A DNA stretch of 64,000 nucleotides, from positions 62,001 through 126,000 of the forward strand of contig WNLJ01000031.1 of assembly GCA_017114885.1 (NCBI GenBank), in the 5' to 3' direction. Position numbers and translations under genes: made by a program. This DNA is from Neisseriaceae bacterium PsAf. Lineage in GTDB: Bacteria > Pseudomonadota > Gammaproteobacteria > Burkholderiales > Neisseriaceae. Under the pieces are notes generated by a model, which was not told the DNA's origin, did not search any database, and saw only the letters and a program-made list of their open reading frames with translations. Each line of letters opens with the position of its first letter. Position 1 is the stretch's first letter. Below, piece by piece: positions 16,729 to 26,707 of the stretch.

Positions 16729-18588
16729 ATGGTTTTACTACATATCTCAGAACCCAATCAAAGTCCACAACCTCATGAAGATAGATTTGCTTTGGGGATA
16801 GATTTAGGAACAACTAATAGTTTAGTTGCGAGTACTAAAAGTTCCGAAACTACTTGTCTTAAAGATGAAATGGGAAGAAACACCCTTCCATCGGTAGTAA
16901 GGTATTGTGACAACAATAAAATAGAGGTTGGCTTTGATGCTTTGAAAGCGCAAAAAATTGATCCACAAAATACCATTAGCTCTACTAAACGATTGATTGG
17001 TAAAACTTTAGAGGATATCCCTACAATAGATAATCTTCCTTACGAATTTGTACCTGATGAGAATATTATTAAATATAAGACAAGGCAAGGTATCAAAACG
17101 CCTATTGAAGTCTCGAGTGAGATTTTAAAAACACTTTATCAACGAGCGGAAAAAAATTTGGGTGATAATATCGCGGGTGCTGTGATCACAGTTCCAGCTT
17201 ATTTTAATGATGCTCAAAGACAAGCGACTAAAGACGCAGCAAGATTAGCAGGTATTAATGTTCTTCGATTAATTAATGAACCAACAGCCGCTGCAATCGC
17301 TTATGGTTTAGAAAATGAATCGGAAGGACGTTTTGTTGTTTATGATTTAGGTGGAGGCACACTCGATGTTTCCATACTAGAATTATCCAATGGACTATTT
17401 AAAGTATTAGCTACGGGTGGTAACACCGCTTTAGGTGGTGATGATTTTGATGAAGAGATAGTCAATTATCTGGTTAAAAAAAATAACTTAACAAACTTGA
17501 GTGAAGAAGATATTCAACTCATTTCTTCTCTTGCTAGATCTTTGAAAGAACATTTAACTGAAAACGACTCCGCTGTCATTAAAGCTAATTTAAGCTCTCA
17601 AGAATCATTTGAGCTGAGACTTACTCAAGACGAATTTTTCCGATTAACCCAATTTTTAGTTGATAAGACATTAAATTCAGTTAAACAAGTTTTAAAAGAT
17701 GCTAAATTGGCTTTAGATGATATTAATGGCGTGATTATGGTCGGTGGTTCAACAAGAATGCCACATGTACAAAGCACTCTAAATAATTTCTTTAAACAAG
17801 AATTATTGACTAATCTTAACCCTGAGACTGTTGTCGCTGTTGGTGCAGCAAAACAAGCAAACTTATTAATAGGCAATCAACAACAGGATGGTTGGTTACT
17901 ACTTGATGTAACTCCCCTCTCACTTGGTATTGAAACTTATGGAGGTTTGGCAGAAAAAATTATTCCTAGAAACAGTACTATTCCTATCGCTAAAGCTCAA
18001 GAATTTACCACTTTTAAAGATGGGCAAAGCGCTATGATGGTGCATGTTATTCAAGGAGAAAGAGATTTAGTTGCAGATAACAGAAGTTTGGCTAAATTCA
18101 CTCTTACTGGAATTCCTCCCATGGTAGCTGGTGCTGCTAGAATTTTGGTCACTTTTCAAATAGATGCTGATGGATTACTAAGTGTCACTGCAAAAGAAAA
18201 AACCACAGGAATCTCTCAAAGCATTGAGGTTAAACCCTCTTATGGTTTAGATGACGACGCAATTACTAAGATGCTCCAAGATTCAATTGCGCATGCGGGA
18301 GAAGATGCTCAGAAAAGAAATTTAAAAGAAGCATTAACCGAGGCTGAAGGTTTAATTAATGCAGTATTAGCAGCACTTGAAACTGATTCTGATTTATTAA
18401 CATCAGAAGAAAATAAGATGATTCAAGAATCGATTAAAAACTTACAAGGTGCATGTAAGAATTCTCAAATCGATACTATTCGCGCTGGAATTGAAGATTT
18501 ATCCAACGTAACTGAAAGTTTTGCGGCCAAACGTATGGATAAAAATATTTCTAAAATATTATCAGGCGAGCATATTAATAATATTTAA
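16729..18588 (+). CDS. hscA: Hsp70-class chaperone HscA
   Basis: HscA is the specialised Hsp70 that releases the cluster from IscU. It has 619 residues (616 in E. coli) and the same N-terminal style, LLHISEP. The ATPase phosphate loops are [20 protein letters not shown] and MVGGSTRMP. The substrate domain begins at [14 protein letters not shown]. The ferredoxin gene fdx, which follows hscA in E. coli, is absent here; dsbB comes next. Confidence 0.96.
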   Translation: MVLLHISEPNQSPQPHEDRFALGIDLGTTNSLVASTKSSETTCLKDEMGRNTLPSVVRYCDNNKIEVGFDALKAQKIDPQNTISSTKRLIGKTLEDIPTIDNLPYEFVPDENIIKYKTRQGIKTPIEVSSEILKTLYQRAEKNLGDNIAGAVITVPAYFNDAQRQATKDAARLAGINVLRLINEPTAAAIAYGLENESEGRFVVYDLGGGTLDVSILELSNGLFKVLATGGNTALGGDDFDEEIVNYLVKKNNLTNLSEEDIQLISSLARSLKEHLTENDSAVIKANLSSQESFELRLTQDEFFRLTQFLVDKTLNSVKQVLKDAKLALDDINGVIMVGGSTRMPHVQSTLNNFFKQELLTNLNPETVVAVGAAKQANLLIGNQQQDGWLLLDVTPLSLGIETYGGLAEKIIPRNSTIPIAKAQEFTTFKDGQSAMMVHVIQGERDLVADNRSLAKFTLTGIPPMVAGAARILVTFQIDADGLLSVTAKEKTTGISQSIEVKPSYGLDDDAITKMLQDSIAHAGEDAQKRNLKEALTEAEGLINAVLAALETDSDLLTSEENKMIQESIKNLQGACKNSQIDTIRAGIEDLSNVTESFAAKRMDKNISKILSGEHINNI

Positions 18589-18632
18589 TTTAAAATATAA
18601 TAGTGACTAAATATATACTGAGGAATTATTAA

Positions 18633-19148
18633 ATGAGTAAAAATCCTACTTATAATTTTGTTCTAGCCATCATTTTCTTTATCTGCTTGCTAGGTACAGG
18701 TGCATCTTTTCTATTACAATATGTTTTTAATTACAATCCTTGTCCTCTTTGTATTTTCCAAAGAATCGCAGTTATGACAACTGGTCTGGTCGCCTTTATT
18801 CTTTTGTTAATTCCTCAGCAAAAAAACATAACCAAAATCATTTCTGCTGTATTAATCCTAATTCCATCTGCTTTTGGCATTACTTCTGCTGTTAGGCAGA
18901 TATACCTACAACATTTGCCGGCGGATCAAGTTCCTTCGTGTGGACCTGGACTGAATTTTTTAGTGGAAAATAATTCTTATTTTACTGTATTACAAAAAGT
19001 ATTTAATGGTTCGGGTAAATGTGCTGTTGTGGAAAAATTATTCTATGTTCCTTTACCTGTATGGAGTTTAATCATGTTTATAGTGATTGTACTACTCGCC
19101 ATATTAGGTATCTATTTCACTGATAAGGGACAAACTTACTATAAATAA
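18633..19148 (+). CDS. dsbB: Disulfide bond formation protein DsbB
   Basis: DsbB reoxidises periplasmic DsbA and passes electrons to quinones. It has 171 residues and four membrane helices. The first redox pair is Cys37-Cys40 (CPLC) in the first periplasmic loop and the second pair is Cys103 and Cys130 in the second loop. A quinone-proximal arginine follows CPLC (FQR). GAGG lies upstream of the ATG. Its place 45 bases after hscA could allow read-through from the isc operon. No DsbA is visible in the window. Confidence 0.93.
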   Translation: MSKNPTYNFVLAIIFFICLLGTGASFLLQYVFNYNPCPLCIFQRIAVMTTGLVAFILLLIPQQKNITKIISAVLILIPSAFGITSAVRQIYLQHLPADQVPSCGPGLNFLVENNSYFTVLQKVFNGSGKCAVVEKLFYVPLPVWSLIMFIVIVLLAILGIYFTDKGQTYYK

Positions 19149-19238
19149 CGGTATTTAAATAAATGTATTAATTATTTATTATGTTTGTGATATAAGCTCG
19201 ATATTACTTTTGATTTAAAATTCAATAAGAACAATAAT

Positions 19239-19784
19239 ATGGATACAATCTACTATACTAAAACTGCTCGTGTATTACATTGGGTAATGGCTATAATTTT
19301 TATTATTGCATGGACGATTGGATTTATTTCTATGCATGCATTGAAGGGAGATGCTGCAGAATATATTGGTTCTACCATTACACTGCATAAAAATATTGCT
19401 TCTGTATTAATATTTTTAGTGATTATCCGAATTTTTTGGCGTTTTACTCATCCAGCGCCTAAATTACCTGATACGATGTCGCCTGTTATGAAAGGAGCGG
19501 CTCATTTCGGTCATTTACTTTTATATATTATATTATTGCTATTACCTATTTCAGGTGCACTACTTAGCTGGTCATCAGGACATCAAGTTCCCGTTTTGTA
19601 TTTATTTGACTTACCCAAACTAGTAAAAGATAACCCTAAAATCTTAGCTTATGCTGAACCCACACATATTTACACAGCATGGATTGCAGGATTTGTAGTA
19701 CTTGGGCATATTTTAATGGCTCTAAAACATCATTTTATTGATCGAGATACTGTTTTGATTAGTATGCTAGGACCAAGGAAGTGA
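19239..19784 (+). CDS. Cytochrome b561 family protein
   Basis: This is a four-helix di-heme membrane cytochrome of 181 residues in the bacterial CybB family, thought to move electrons between quinol and periplasmic acceptors. Candidate heme ligands are His14 (ARVLHWVMA), His50 (LHKNIAS) and histidines in the later helices (GHILMALKHH). The gene ends in TGA after PRK, showing that TGA works as a stop codon in this genome. It is followed on the opposite strand by a dead ClbS gene. Confidence 0.88.
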   Translation: MDTIYYTKTARVLHWVMAIIFIIAWTIGFISMHALKGDAAEYIGSTITLHKNIASVLIFLVIIRIFWRFTHPAPKLPDTMSPVMKGAAHFGHLLLYIILLLLPISGALLSWSSGHQVPVLYLFDLPKLVKDNPKILAYAEPTHIYTAWIAGFVVLGHILMALKHHFIDRDTVLISMLGPRK

Positions 19785-19887
19785 TATTGATTATTTAAAT
19801 GCTACCTAACTCAAAAATTATTCTCTTGTCTCTATGATTACTTTATTGAAAAAGACCCCCCTTTAGAGTATTAATTATAAAAATAGC

Positions 19888-20397
19888 TCACAAAGCACAT
19901 TTCTTCCATTTGCGAATTTTTGTTCTAAAATTAGTAAAAGGAGCGACTGTGTTGATATGAACCCACTTATAAATCGGCCATTTTGCAGGTGTGGTTGCCC
20001 ATTTTCTTTGTTTTGGTTCAAATAGTTCTTTGTAAGATAAGGTTTCAATCCATGCGCAAAGCTCATTAACAGCTTCAGTCAACTGTTCTTTTTGTTCTGT
20101 TAATAAATATTGTCCATAAGTTTGGTAAAAAATTTGATGCAAATTTCCCAAATTATTCCATTTATAGCCTTCTACAGGTGTATATACTTCTTTCCCTGCT
20201 TGTTCATCTTTGTCCCATTGTAATAATAAATTAATCCATCCTAGTTGATAAGATCAATTTTCAGAGGGAGTTCTATCCACACCAACAATTCGAATATCTT
20301 TCATGGATTCTAGAATTTCATCAAATTCATGGATATATTTATCAAAAGAAATTTTAATAGTATCAATTAGTTCTTTAGAATTTTTATATTCCTTTAT
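19888..20397 (-). pseudogene. ClbS/DfsB family protein, start codon lost and nonsense-mutated
   Basis: The 170-codon frame is open except for one TGA and matches the ClbS/DfsB (DUF1706) family of four-helix proteins, which includes the colibactin self-protection hydrolase ClbS. Landmarks are [39 protein letters not shown] and [27 protein letters not shown] at the C-terminus. The AAGGAG (overlapping the lepB stop codon) is placed seven bases before an ATA where the start should be, which suggests ATG to ATA. A TGA at 20256-20254 interrupts codon 48, between SEN and SYQLGW. The shorter frame from 20151 would make only the last 87 residues. Two independent lesions indicate a real pseudogene. Confidence 0.85.
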
Positions 20398-20408
20398 GCT
20401 AAAGCTCC

Positions 20409-21401
20409 TTATTTTACTTTAGTACCAATACGTTTTGGTTCTTTAAAATTCATCCATACAAAGAATGCCTTGCCTTGAATATCCAATTCATCTACAAAGC
20501 CCCAATAACGACCATCTTCACTATTATCTCGGTTATCACCTAAGACAAAATATTTACCTTCTGGAACCTCACAGACAATACCGTTATCACCCTCAATAAC
20601 GCATGGATTTATAGACTTAACATTATCAGCATCTAATGTTGGGCGATTAGGAATTTCATAAATATTGAATTCAGTATTATCAATTTTTTGGTGAAATTCT
20701 TCTACTTCTATATTATATGGCGTCGCAATATTGTAAGAATTTTCTAGATATTCCTTCATGCCTAACGACTCTTTACTAATTTCTTGCCCGTTGATAATCA
20801 AATTTTTATTTCTAAATTCAACTTTATCGCCACGAATTCCAATTACTCGTTTAACATACTGAATTTTTCTATTTAATGGAAAGTCAAAAACGATAACATC
20901 ACCTCTTGCAACAGGTTTATTACTAATTAATGTTTTATTTGAAATTGGCATTTTTACGCCATAATCATATTTACTAACTAAAACAAAATCACCCACTACT
21001 AGACCTGGTCTCATCGAACTAGAAGGAATAATACTTAAATCCACAATAAAAGATCGAATAGTAAATATAATAAAGAAAATCCAGAAAAAGCCCTTAAAAT
21101 AATCGACCAAATGCCAAGCAGATAATTCTTCGATGTCGTCTTGTCGAGATTTACGATAGAAGTGGTAAATCAAATAAGCCAAACCAGTTAATACTGTCAT
21201 CACTAAAAATACAGTACCAAAACTAAAAAATTCAGATAATAGACAAAATATACCAATTACTAATAATAAAAACGACCAATCAATCAAAGGTGGTAAATTA
21301 CCCTCTTCAACTAACGCAGTTTTATCTGCCATAAAAAATAGAATAATGGCTAAAAATAATAATACACAACCCACAACCAAAAATGATAACCCACCAAACA
21401 C
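20409..21401 (-). CDS. lepB: Signal peptidase I (copy 1, intact)
   Basis: LepB cleaves signal peptides of Sec and Tat substrates at the outer face of the inner membrane. It has 330 residues. Hydrophobic segments cover about 1-25, 42-82 and 103-120. The catalytic nucleophile Ser129 is in IIPSSSMRPGL and the general base Lys184 is in QYVKRVIG. The conserved box GDNRDNSEDGRYWG is near the C-terminus. It lies 11 bases downstream of a second, frameshifted lepB and in the lepA-lepB transcription unit. With the other copy broken, this is probably the working enzyme. Confidence 0.95.
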   Translation of the reverse strand: MFGGLSFLVVGCVLLFLAIILFFMADKTALVEEGNLPPLIDWSFLLLVIGIFCLLSEFFSFGTVFLVMTVLTGLAYLIYHFYRKSRQDDIEELSAWHLVDYFKGFFWIFFIIFTIRSFIVDLSIIPSSSMRPGLVVGDFVLVSKYDYGVKMPISNKTLISNKPVARGDVIVFDFPLNRKIQYVKRVIGIRGDKVEFRNKNLIINGQEISKESLGMKEYLENSYNIATPYNIEVEEFHQKIDNTEFNIYEIPNRPTLDADNVKSINPCVIEGDNGIVCEVPEGKYFVLGDNRDNSEDGRYWGFVDELDIQGKAFFVWMNFKEPKRIGTKVK

Positions 21402-21412
21402 TATAATTTCCT

Positions 21413-22353
21413 TTATTTTATTTTTTGAAAAAAACGATTAAATTGAGCTGTATTTATTAATATATAAACAGCTTTTCCATAAATATCTTTTTTATTAATC
21501 AACCCATGATGACGACTATCCAAGCTATAATCTCTGTTATCTCCTAAAACAAAACATTGATTCTCTGGTACATCACATTTAACACCCGCAGCAATCAAAA
21601 TACAGTTCTTATCTTGTATTAATGCCTCAGCGTTATTATTAATAAGTTGTTCATCTTCAAAAATATCAAATGTTTTTGATTCAATATTCTGTTTAAACTG
21701 CAACAATTCATGAGATTTCTCTATTTTACTTAATTTTTTAAAATCTGTATTCAAAGTTTTATTAATAAATTCCTTTTTTATTTCTTCACCATTAATTAAT
21801 AAGGTCTTACTATGATAAATTACCGTATCTTCAGGTATTGCGATTACCCTTTTAATTAAATTTATTTTTTGTTTTGGATCTCGAAAAACAATCACTTGTC
21901 CTCTTTGAATAAACTCTTTTTTATCACGCCCCCAAAAATAAATTGAATTTTCTGGTAAAACAATAACAATATCACCTGTTTTTAAAGTAGGTTCCATTGA
22001 ATAGGATGGAATATAATAAAAACTTCTAAAAATAGACGCAGCACAACCAAAAATAAAAACCAAGGAAATAATTTTTGTAAAACTTTGCTTATTTCGTTTA
22101 ATAGTAATTGAGTATCGTCTTTTTTTAAGACTTTACTCCATAAAAAAGAAATTAAACCGGCTACAATAAAAAACCACAAAACTTGATTTAAAGAAAAAAT
22201 ACTTAATAAAAAAGCAAAAATTCCTAATAATAGTAAGCAAATTAACCAAACAGACTTCTGTGCAAAATCAGTTCGATCTTGTAAAGAATACCATAACAAT
22301 ATTGACGTAACCAATATTAGAGCTAATCCCATAACAGCAAGGGATGTCGGCAT
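21413..22353 (-). pseudogene. Signal peptidase I (copy 2), frameshifted
   Basis: This is a second, diverged signal peptidase I placed between lepA and the intact lepB. The 5' part (from the ATG at 22353) encodes hydrophobic segments. The 3' part carries the catalytic serine in YIPSYSMEPTLKTGD, the lysine in NLIKRVIAIPED and the GDNRDYSLDSRHHG box. The frames overlap around a run of five A (forward 22028-22032). Adding one base there would join them into a single protein of about 313 residues reading LRLFFRSFYYIPSYSMEP. The active-site residues remain intact, so the lesion may be recent, a sequencing error or a slippage site. The start overlaps the lepA stop codon by one base (TAATG). Confidence 0.8.
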
Positions 22354-24149
22354 TATTTTTTATCCCCGATTTGTAAAACTGCTAAAAAGGCAGATTGGGG
22401 AATCTCTACATTACCAACCTGTTTCATACGTTTTTTACCTGCTTTTTGTTTTTCTAATAATTTTTTCTTACGTGTAATATCTCCACCATAACATTTTGCC
22501 AAGACATTTTTACGTAAAGCTTTGACAGTTTCTCTAGCAATAATATGCCCTCCAATCGCAGCCTGTATTGCAATATCAAACATTTGACGAGGAATTAATT
22601 CACGCATTTTGCTTACCAATTCACGACCTTTAAATTGAGCAGATTGTTTATGCACAATTAAACTTAAGGCATCAACTTTTTCTCCATTGACCAAGACATC
22701 TAATTTTACTAAATCTGCCGCTCTAAATTCTTTAAAATGGTAATCCAATGAGGCATAACCTCTAGAAGTGGATTTTAAACGATCAAAAAAATCCATCACT
22801 ACTTCGTTTAAAGGTAAGTCGTAAGTCAACATAACCTGACGACCTAAATATTGCATATTGGTTTGTACACCTCTTTTTTGATTACATAAGGTCATAACAG
22901 CACCGACATACTCTTGAGGAACTAAAATAGAAGCTGTAATGATAGGCTCAAACATAGTTTCAATAGAACCCGCATCAGGTAGTTTAGAGGGATTTTCTAC
23001 TTCTACTTTCTCACCATTTTTTAATAGCACTTGATAAACAACTGTTGGTGCTGTGGTAATCAAATCAACATCAAACTCTCTTTCTAATCGCTCTTGCACT
23101 ATTTCTAAATGCAATAAGCCTAAAAAGCCACATCGAAAACCAAAGCCAAGAGCTTGAGATACTTCGGCTTCAAAATGTAAAGACGCATCATTCAGTTGTA
23201 ATTTTTCTAAGGCATCTCTTAAATTATCGTATTCATTGGATTCTACTGGATACAATCCAGCAAATACTTGAGATTTTACCTCTTTAAAACCGGGCAACGG
23301 TTTATCAGCAGGATTACTTGCTACCGTAATGGTATCGCCTACCTTAGCAGTTTTTAATTCTTTAATTCCTGATACAACAAAACCAACCTCTCCCGCTTTT
23401 AGTTCATTTCTAGCTTCTGACTTAGGTGTGAATACACCAAGTTGTTCGACTAAAGCAGTAGTTCCTGTGGACATAAACTGTATTTTGTCTTTTAGTTTAA
23501 CTAAACCATCAATTAAGCGAACTAACATTACTACACCAACGTAATTATCGAACCAAGAGTCAATGATAAGCGCTTTTAAGGGACCATCTTCTATACCAGT
23601 AGGCGATGGAATTTCACTGACAATTAATTCCAAAATATCTTCAATGCCCTCACCTGTTTTGGCCGAACATTGTACTGCACCTGTCGCATCTATTCCTATG
23701 ACGTCTTCAATTTCTTGTGCTACTCTATCTGGATCAGCGTTGGGCAAGTCAATTTTATTTAAGACAGGTAAAACTTCGACACCTAAATCAATGGCAGTGT
23801 AACAATTGGCAACTGTTTGGGCTTCAACACCTTGAGAAGCATCCACAACCAGCAAAGCGCCTTCACAAGCAGATAAAGAGCGTGAAACTTCATAAGAAAA
23901 GTCTACATGCCCTGGTGTATCAATCATATTGAGTAAATAAGTTTCACCATTTTTAGCTGCATAGTTTAAAGCTGCGGTTTGCGCTTTAATAGTAATTCCT
24001 CTTTCTTTCTCTATTTCCATAGAATCCAATACTTGTGAACTCATTTCTCGAGTTTGCAACCCCCCACAATATTGAATTAAACGATCAGCTAAAGTTGATT
24101 TACCATGATCGATGTGTGCAATAATAGAAAAATTACGTATGTTTTTCAT
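22353..24149 (-). CDS. lepA: Elongation factor 4 (LepA)
   Basis: LepA is a translational GTPase related to EF-G that acts on the ribosome, with roles in back-translocation and initiation or assembly. From the ATG at 24149 it has 598 residues (599 in E. coli) and begins [19 protein letters not shown], exactly the family N-terminus with the P-loop [17 protein letters not shown] and NKIDLPNAD are the other GTPase motifs, and the LepA-specific C-terminal domain ends after [17 protein letters not shown]. An in-frame TTG at 24164 would add five residues but is less typical. It is the first gene of a lepA-lepB-lepB unit. Confidence 0.96.
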   Translation of the reverse strand: MKNIRNFSIIAHIDHGKSTLADRLIQYCGGLQTREMSSQVLDSMEIEKERGITIKAQTAALNYAAKNGETYLLNMIDTPGHVDFSYEVSRSLSACEGALLVVDASQGVEAQTVANCYTAIDLGVEVLPVLNKIDLPNADPDRVAQEIEDVIGIDATGAVQCSAKTGEGIEDILELIVSEIPSPTGIEDGPLKALIIDSWFDNYVGVVMLVRLIDGLVKLKDKIQFMSTGTTALVEQLGVFTPKSEARNELKAGEVGFVVSGIKELKTAKVGDTITVASNPADKPLPGFKEVKSQVFAGLYPVESNEYDNLRDALEKLQLNDASLHFEAEVSQALGFGFRCGFLGLLHLEIVQERLEREFDVDLITTAPTVVYQVLLKNGEKVEVENPSKLPDAGSIETMFEPIITASILVPQEYVGAVMTLCNQKRGVQTNMQYLGRQVMLTYDLPLNEVVMDFFDRLKSTSRGYASLDYHFKEFRAADLVKLDVLVNGEKVDALSLIVHKQSAQFKGRELVSKMRELIPRQMFDIAIQAAIGGHIIARETVKALRKNVLAKCYGGDITRKKKLLEKQKAGKKRMKQVGNVEIPQSAFLAVLQIGDKK

Positions 24150-24270
24150 AGGTCTTTCAGTCAATTAATATATTTAAAACAATTGATTTTAGCTGATTTT
24201 GAAAAAACATGCAGTATAAAATAATTAAAATATTAAGGTATAATGAGTTATTCAACAAAGGAAAATAAAC

Positions 24271-25587
24271 ATGTCAAAAAAGAGATTAATACAAGCTAAA
24301 TGGATTGTTACCATGGATGATGACAATCCTATTTTAGGAAATCATGGAATAGTATTAAATAATAATATTATTGAAGCAATTTTATCCCCCAAAGAAATTA
24401 AGAAATCTAATTTTGAAAAGAAAATTGTATTAAAAAATCATATTTTGATGCCAGGGCTAATTAATCTGCATGGGCATAGTGCGATGACCCTTTTTCGTGG
24501 TTATGCTGATGATTTGGCTTTGATGGATTGGTTGAGTAATCATATATGGCCACTAGAAGGAAAGTTTGTTGGTGAAAAATTTGTATATGACGGCTCTTTG
24601 TTAGCTATGGCAGAAATGATTTTAAGCGGTACGACTACTATTAATGATATGTATTTTTTCCATAGTGGTGTCGCTAAAGCTGGTATTAAAATGGGCATGA
24701 GGACATTCGTGGGTTGTTCAATTTTAGAATTTCCAACTAATTATGCCCAGAATGCCAAAGGCTACATTGAAAAATCACTTCAAGAAAAAGCAAAATTCAA
24801 AGGTGAGCCTCTGGTTACCTTTACCTTAGCACCACATGCACCTTATACTGTTTCTGATGAAACTTTTAAAGAGATAGTGAATATTAGTGAACAAGAAGAT
24901 ATGTTAATTCACTGCCATATTCATGAAACAGAAACAGAAATTCAACAAAGCATTGAGCGATATGAAATGCGTCCTTTTGATCGCTTAGAAAAATTAGGCG
25001 TATTACAAGCAAATTTAATTGCGGCTCATATGGTGTTTCTAAATGATGATGAAATAGAGAGAACTCAAAAACTTGGCTTAAGCATTTCTCACAATCCATC
25101 TTCTAATATGAAACTTGCTTCTGGTTTTGCACCTGTCTCTACTTTAATAGAAAAAGGTGTTAATGTGGGTTTAGGTACGGATGGTGCCGCCTCTAATAAT
25201 CGTTTAGATATGTTTTCTGAAATGCGTCTCGCCTCTTTAATTGCAAAAGGTTGTTCTAAAAATCCAACTGATTTATCAGCTTATGAAACATTAAAAATGG
25301 CTACAATTAATGGTGCTCGTGCATTACATATTGATGATAAAGTTGGCTCTATTTCTGTTGGCAAACACGCTGATATTATCGCAGTAGATACTTCAAAAAT
25401 AGAAAATCAACCTATTTATGATCCTATATCTCATTTAGTTTATACTTTAGGTAGAGAAAATGTGTCAGATGTATGGATTAATGGTCAGCGAGTGTTGAAG
25501 AACAGAGTATTGGCCAATGTAGATATTAAAGAATTACATAAAAGAGCCAAATCTTGGCAAGAAAAAGTAATTGACTATAAAGGATAA
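24271..25587 (+). CDS. mtaD: Amidohydrolase, probable 5-methylthioadenosine/S-adenosylhomocysteine deaminase
   Basis: This is a metal-dependent amidohydrolase of the TRZ/ATZ group, probably deaminating S-adenosylhomocysteine or 5-methylthioadenosine. It has 438 residues. Metal ligands His67 and His69 are in INLHGHSAMTLFRGYADDL. Further ligands are in HCHIHETETE (about 211) and GTDGAASNNRLDMF (about 300). It sits six bases before ubiG, a SAM-dependent methyltransferase that makes S-adenosylhomocysteine, which fits a role in removing that inhibitor. The exact substrate is inferred from family and context. Confidence 0.85.
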   Translation: MSKKRLIQAKWIVTMDDDNPILGNHGIVLNNNIIEAILSPKEIKKSNFEKKIVLKNHILMPGLINLHGHSAMTLFRGYADDLALMDWLSNHIWPLEGKFVGEKFVYDGSLLAMAEMILSGTTTINDMYFFHSGVAKAGIKMGMRTFVGCSILEFPTNYAQNAKGYIEKSLQEKAKFKGEPLVTFTLAPHAPYTVSDETFKEIVNISEQEDMLIHCHIHETETEIQQSIERYEMRPFDRLEKLGVLQANLIAAHMVFLNDDEIERTQKLGLSISHNPSSNMKLASGFAPVSTLIEKGVNVGLGTDGAASNNRLDMFSEMRLASLIAKGCSKNPTDLSAYETLKMATINGARALHIDDKVGSISVGKHADIIAVDTSKIENQPIYDPISHLVYTLGRENVSDVWINGQRVLKNRVLANVDIKELHKRAKSWQEKVIDYKG

Positions 25588-25592
25588 AATAA

Positions 25593-26318
25593 ATGGATAA
25601 TCAAATTGGAAATGCAAATGTTAGTCGTGAAGAAGTGGATAAATTTGGCCAACTAGCTAATGAATGGTGGGATAAAAACGGTCCTTTAAAATCTTTACAC
25701 GACATCAATCCATTGCGATTTGCTTTTATTCAAAAATATACTGATTTGAATAATAAAAATATTTTGGATGTAGGTTGTGGTGGTGGTATTTTGACTGAAT
25801 CTTTAGCTAAAGCAGGTGGAAAGACCACTGGTATTGATTTAGCTTGTGATTCAATTGAAGCAGCCAAGCAACATGCACAAAGACAAAATTTAGCTATTGA
25901 TTATCAAACCATAGATGTAGAACAATTAGCTCAAGAAAAAACAGGTGAATTTGATGTCATTACTTGTATGGAATTATTAGAACATGTTCCTGAACCCGAA
26001 AGATTGGTTCATGCTTGTGCACAATTGCTAAAACCCAATGGTTTACTCTTTATGTCCACCATTAACAAAAATATTAAATCTTATTTACAAGCCATTGTCG
26101 CAGCTGAATATATTTTAAAATTAGTCCCTAAAAAAACCCATGACCATGCAAAATTTATTACCCCAGCCACACTAGCACGCATAGCAAGAAGTAATGATTT
26201 GGAAATTGAAGGGATGTCTGGATTCTCATACAATCCAGTCACTCAAGAATATTTTTTAACGCCTAAAGTAGATGTGAATTATATGATTGTATTTAAAATG
26301 CAAAATCTTACTACATAA
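25593..26318 (+). CDS. ubiG: Ubiquinone biosynthesis O-methyltransferase UbiG
   Basis: UbiG catalyses both O-methylations of the ubiquinone ring using SAM. It has 241 residues. Family landmarks are the N-terminal FGQLANEWWDKNGPLKSLHDINPLR, SAM motif I LDVGCGGGILTE, MELLEHVPEPERL and the HDHAKFITPATLARI region. It follows mtaD by five bases on the same strand, so both are likely one operon. IspB, another ubiquinone-pathway enzyme, lies later in the window. Confidence 0.95.
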   Translation: MDNQIGNANVSREEVDKFGQLANEWWDKNGPLKSLHDINPLRFAFIQKYTDLNNKNILDVGCGGGILTESLAKAGGKTTGIDLACDSIEAAKQHAQRQNLAIDYQTIDVEQLAQEKTGEFDVITCMELLEHVPEPERLVHACAQLLKPNGLLFMSTINKNIKSYLQAIVAAEYILKLVPKKTHDHAKFITPATLARIARSNDLEIEGMSGFSYNPVTQEYFLTPKVDVNYMIVFKMQNLTT

Positions 26319-26707
26319 TTAATTAAATCTATGACCCTTTACAATGTTTTAACTCTAATAATTAGACCACTAGAGATAGCCTATACATATGGGGGGTGTT
26401 TATTCGAAAGTTGTGATCATTTATCATTAAGGTAAATCTGTTTTTTATCTGAATATTTATCAATACCTATCTTTTCTCTTGCTTTTAATTTAATTAAACT
26501 AGTACTTTTAACAACTAATTTTAAACTAGAGGTGTAAAATTTCTAGATTAACATCTTGCATCCTAGTAGCCGATAGTAGAGTATCATGTACTTCTATACA
26601 GTACAGAATAAATATAAAAAAATAAAAATTTTCTATTTCACGGACAAAATCAGCACTAAAAAACCACTTCTAGCAAGTGGTTTTTTAGTGTAATTAAATT
26701 GCTTCTT
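26319..26707. other. Gene-free gap between ubiG and a convergent lipoprotein gene
   Basis: These 389 bases hold no recognisable gene. The right edge carries the terminator of the minus-strand lipoprotein gene (26654-26690). The remainder is AT-rich, with no obvious promoter or RNA. Confidence 0.6.
26654..26690. terminator. Intrinsic terminator of lipoprotein gene
   Basis: A perfect 15-bp hairpin (cactaaaaaaccact / agtggttttttagtg) with a 7-base loop lies just past the stop codon of the minus-strand lipoprotein gene. Internal A/T runs allow use in both directions, so it may also close the ubiG transcript. Confidence 0.8.

Noticed and set aside
19785-20400. Possible reassignment of TGA to a sense codon, because TGA interrupts two otherwise good genes (PAP2 and ClbS/DfsB)
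   Set aside because: The cytochrome b561 gene ends in TGA exactly where the family ends, Trp is encoded by TGG throughout, and both interrupted genes carry second lesions.
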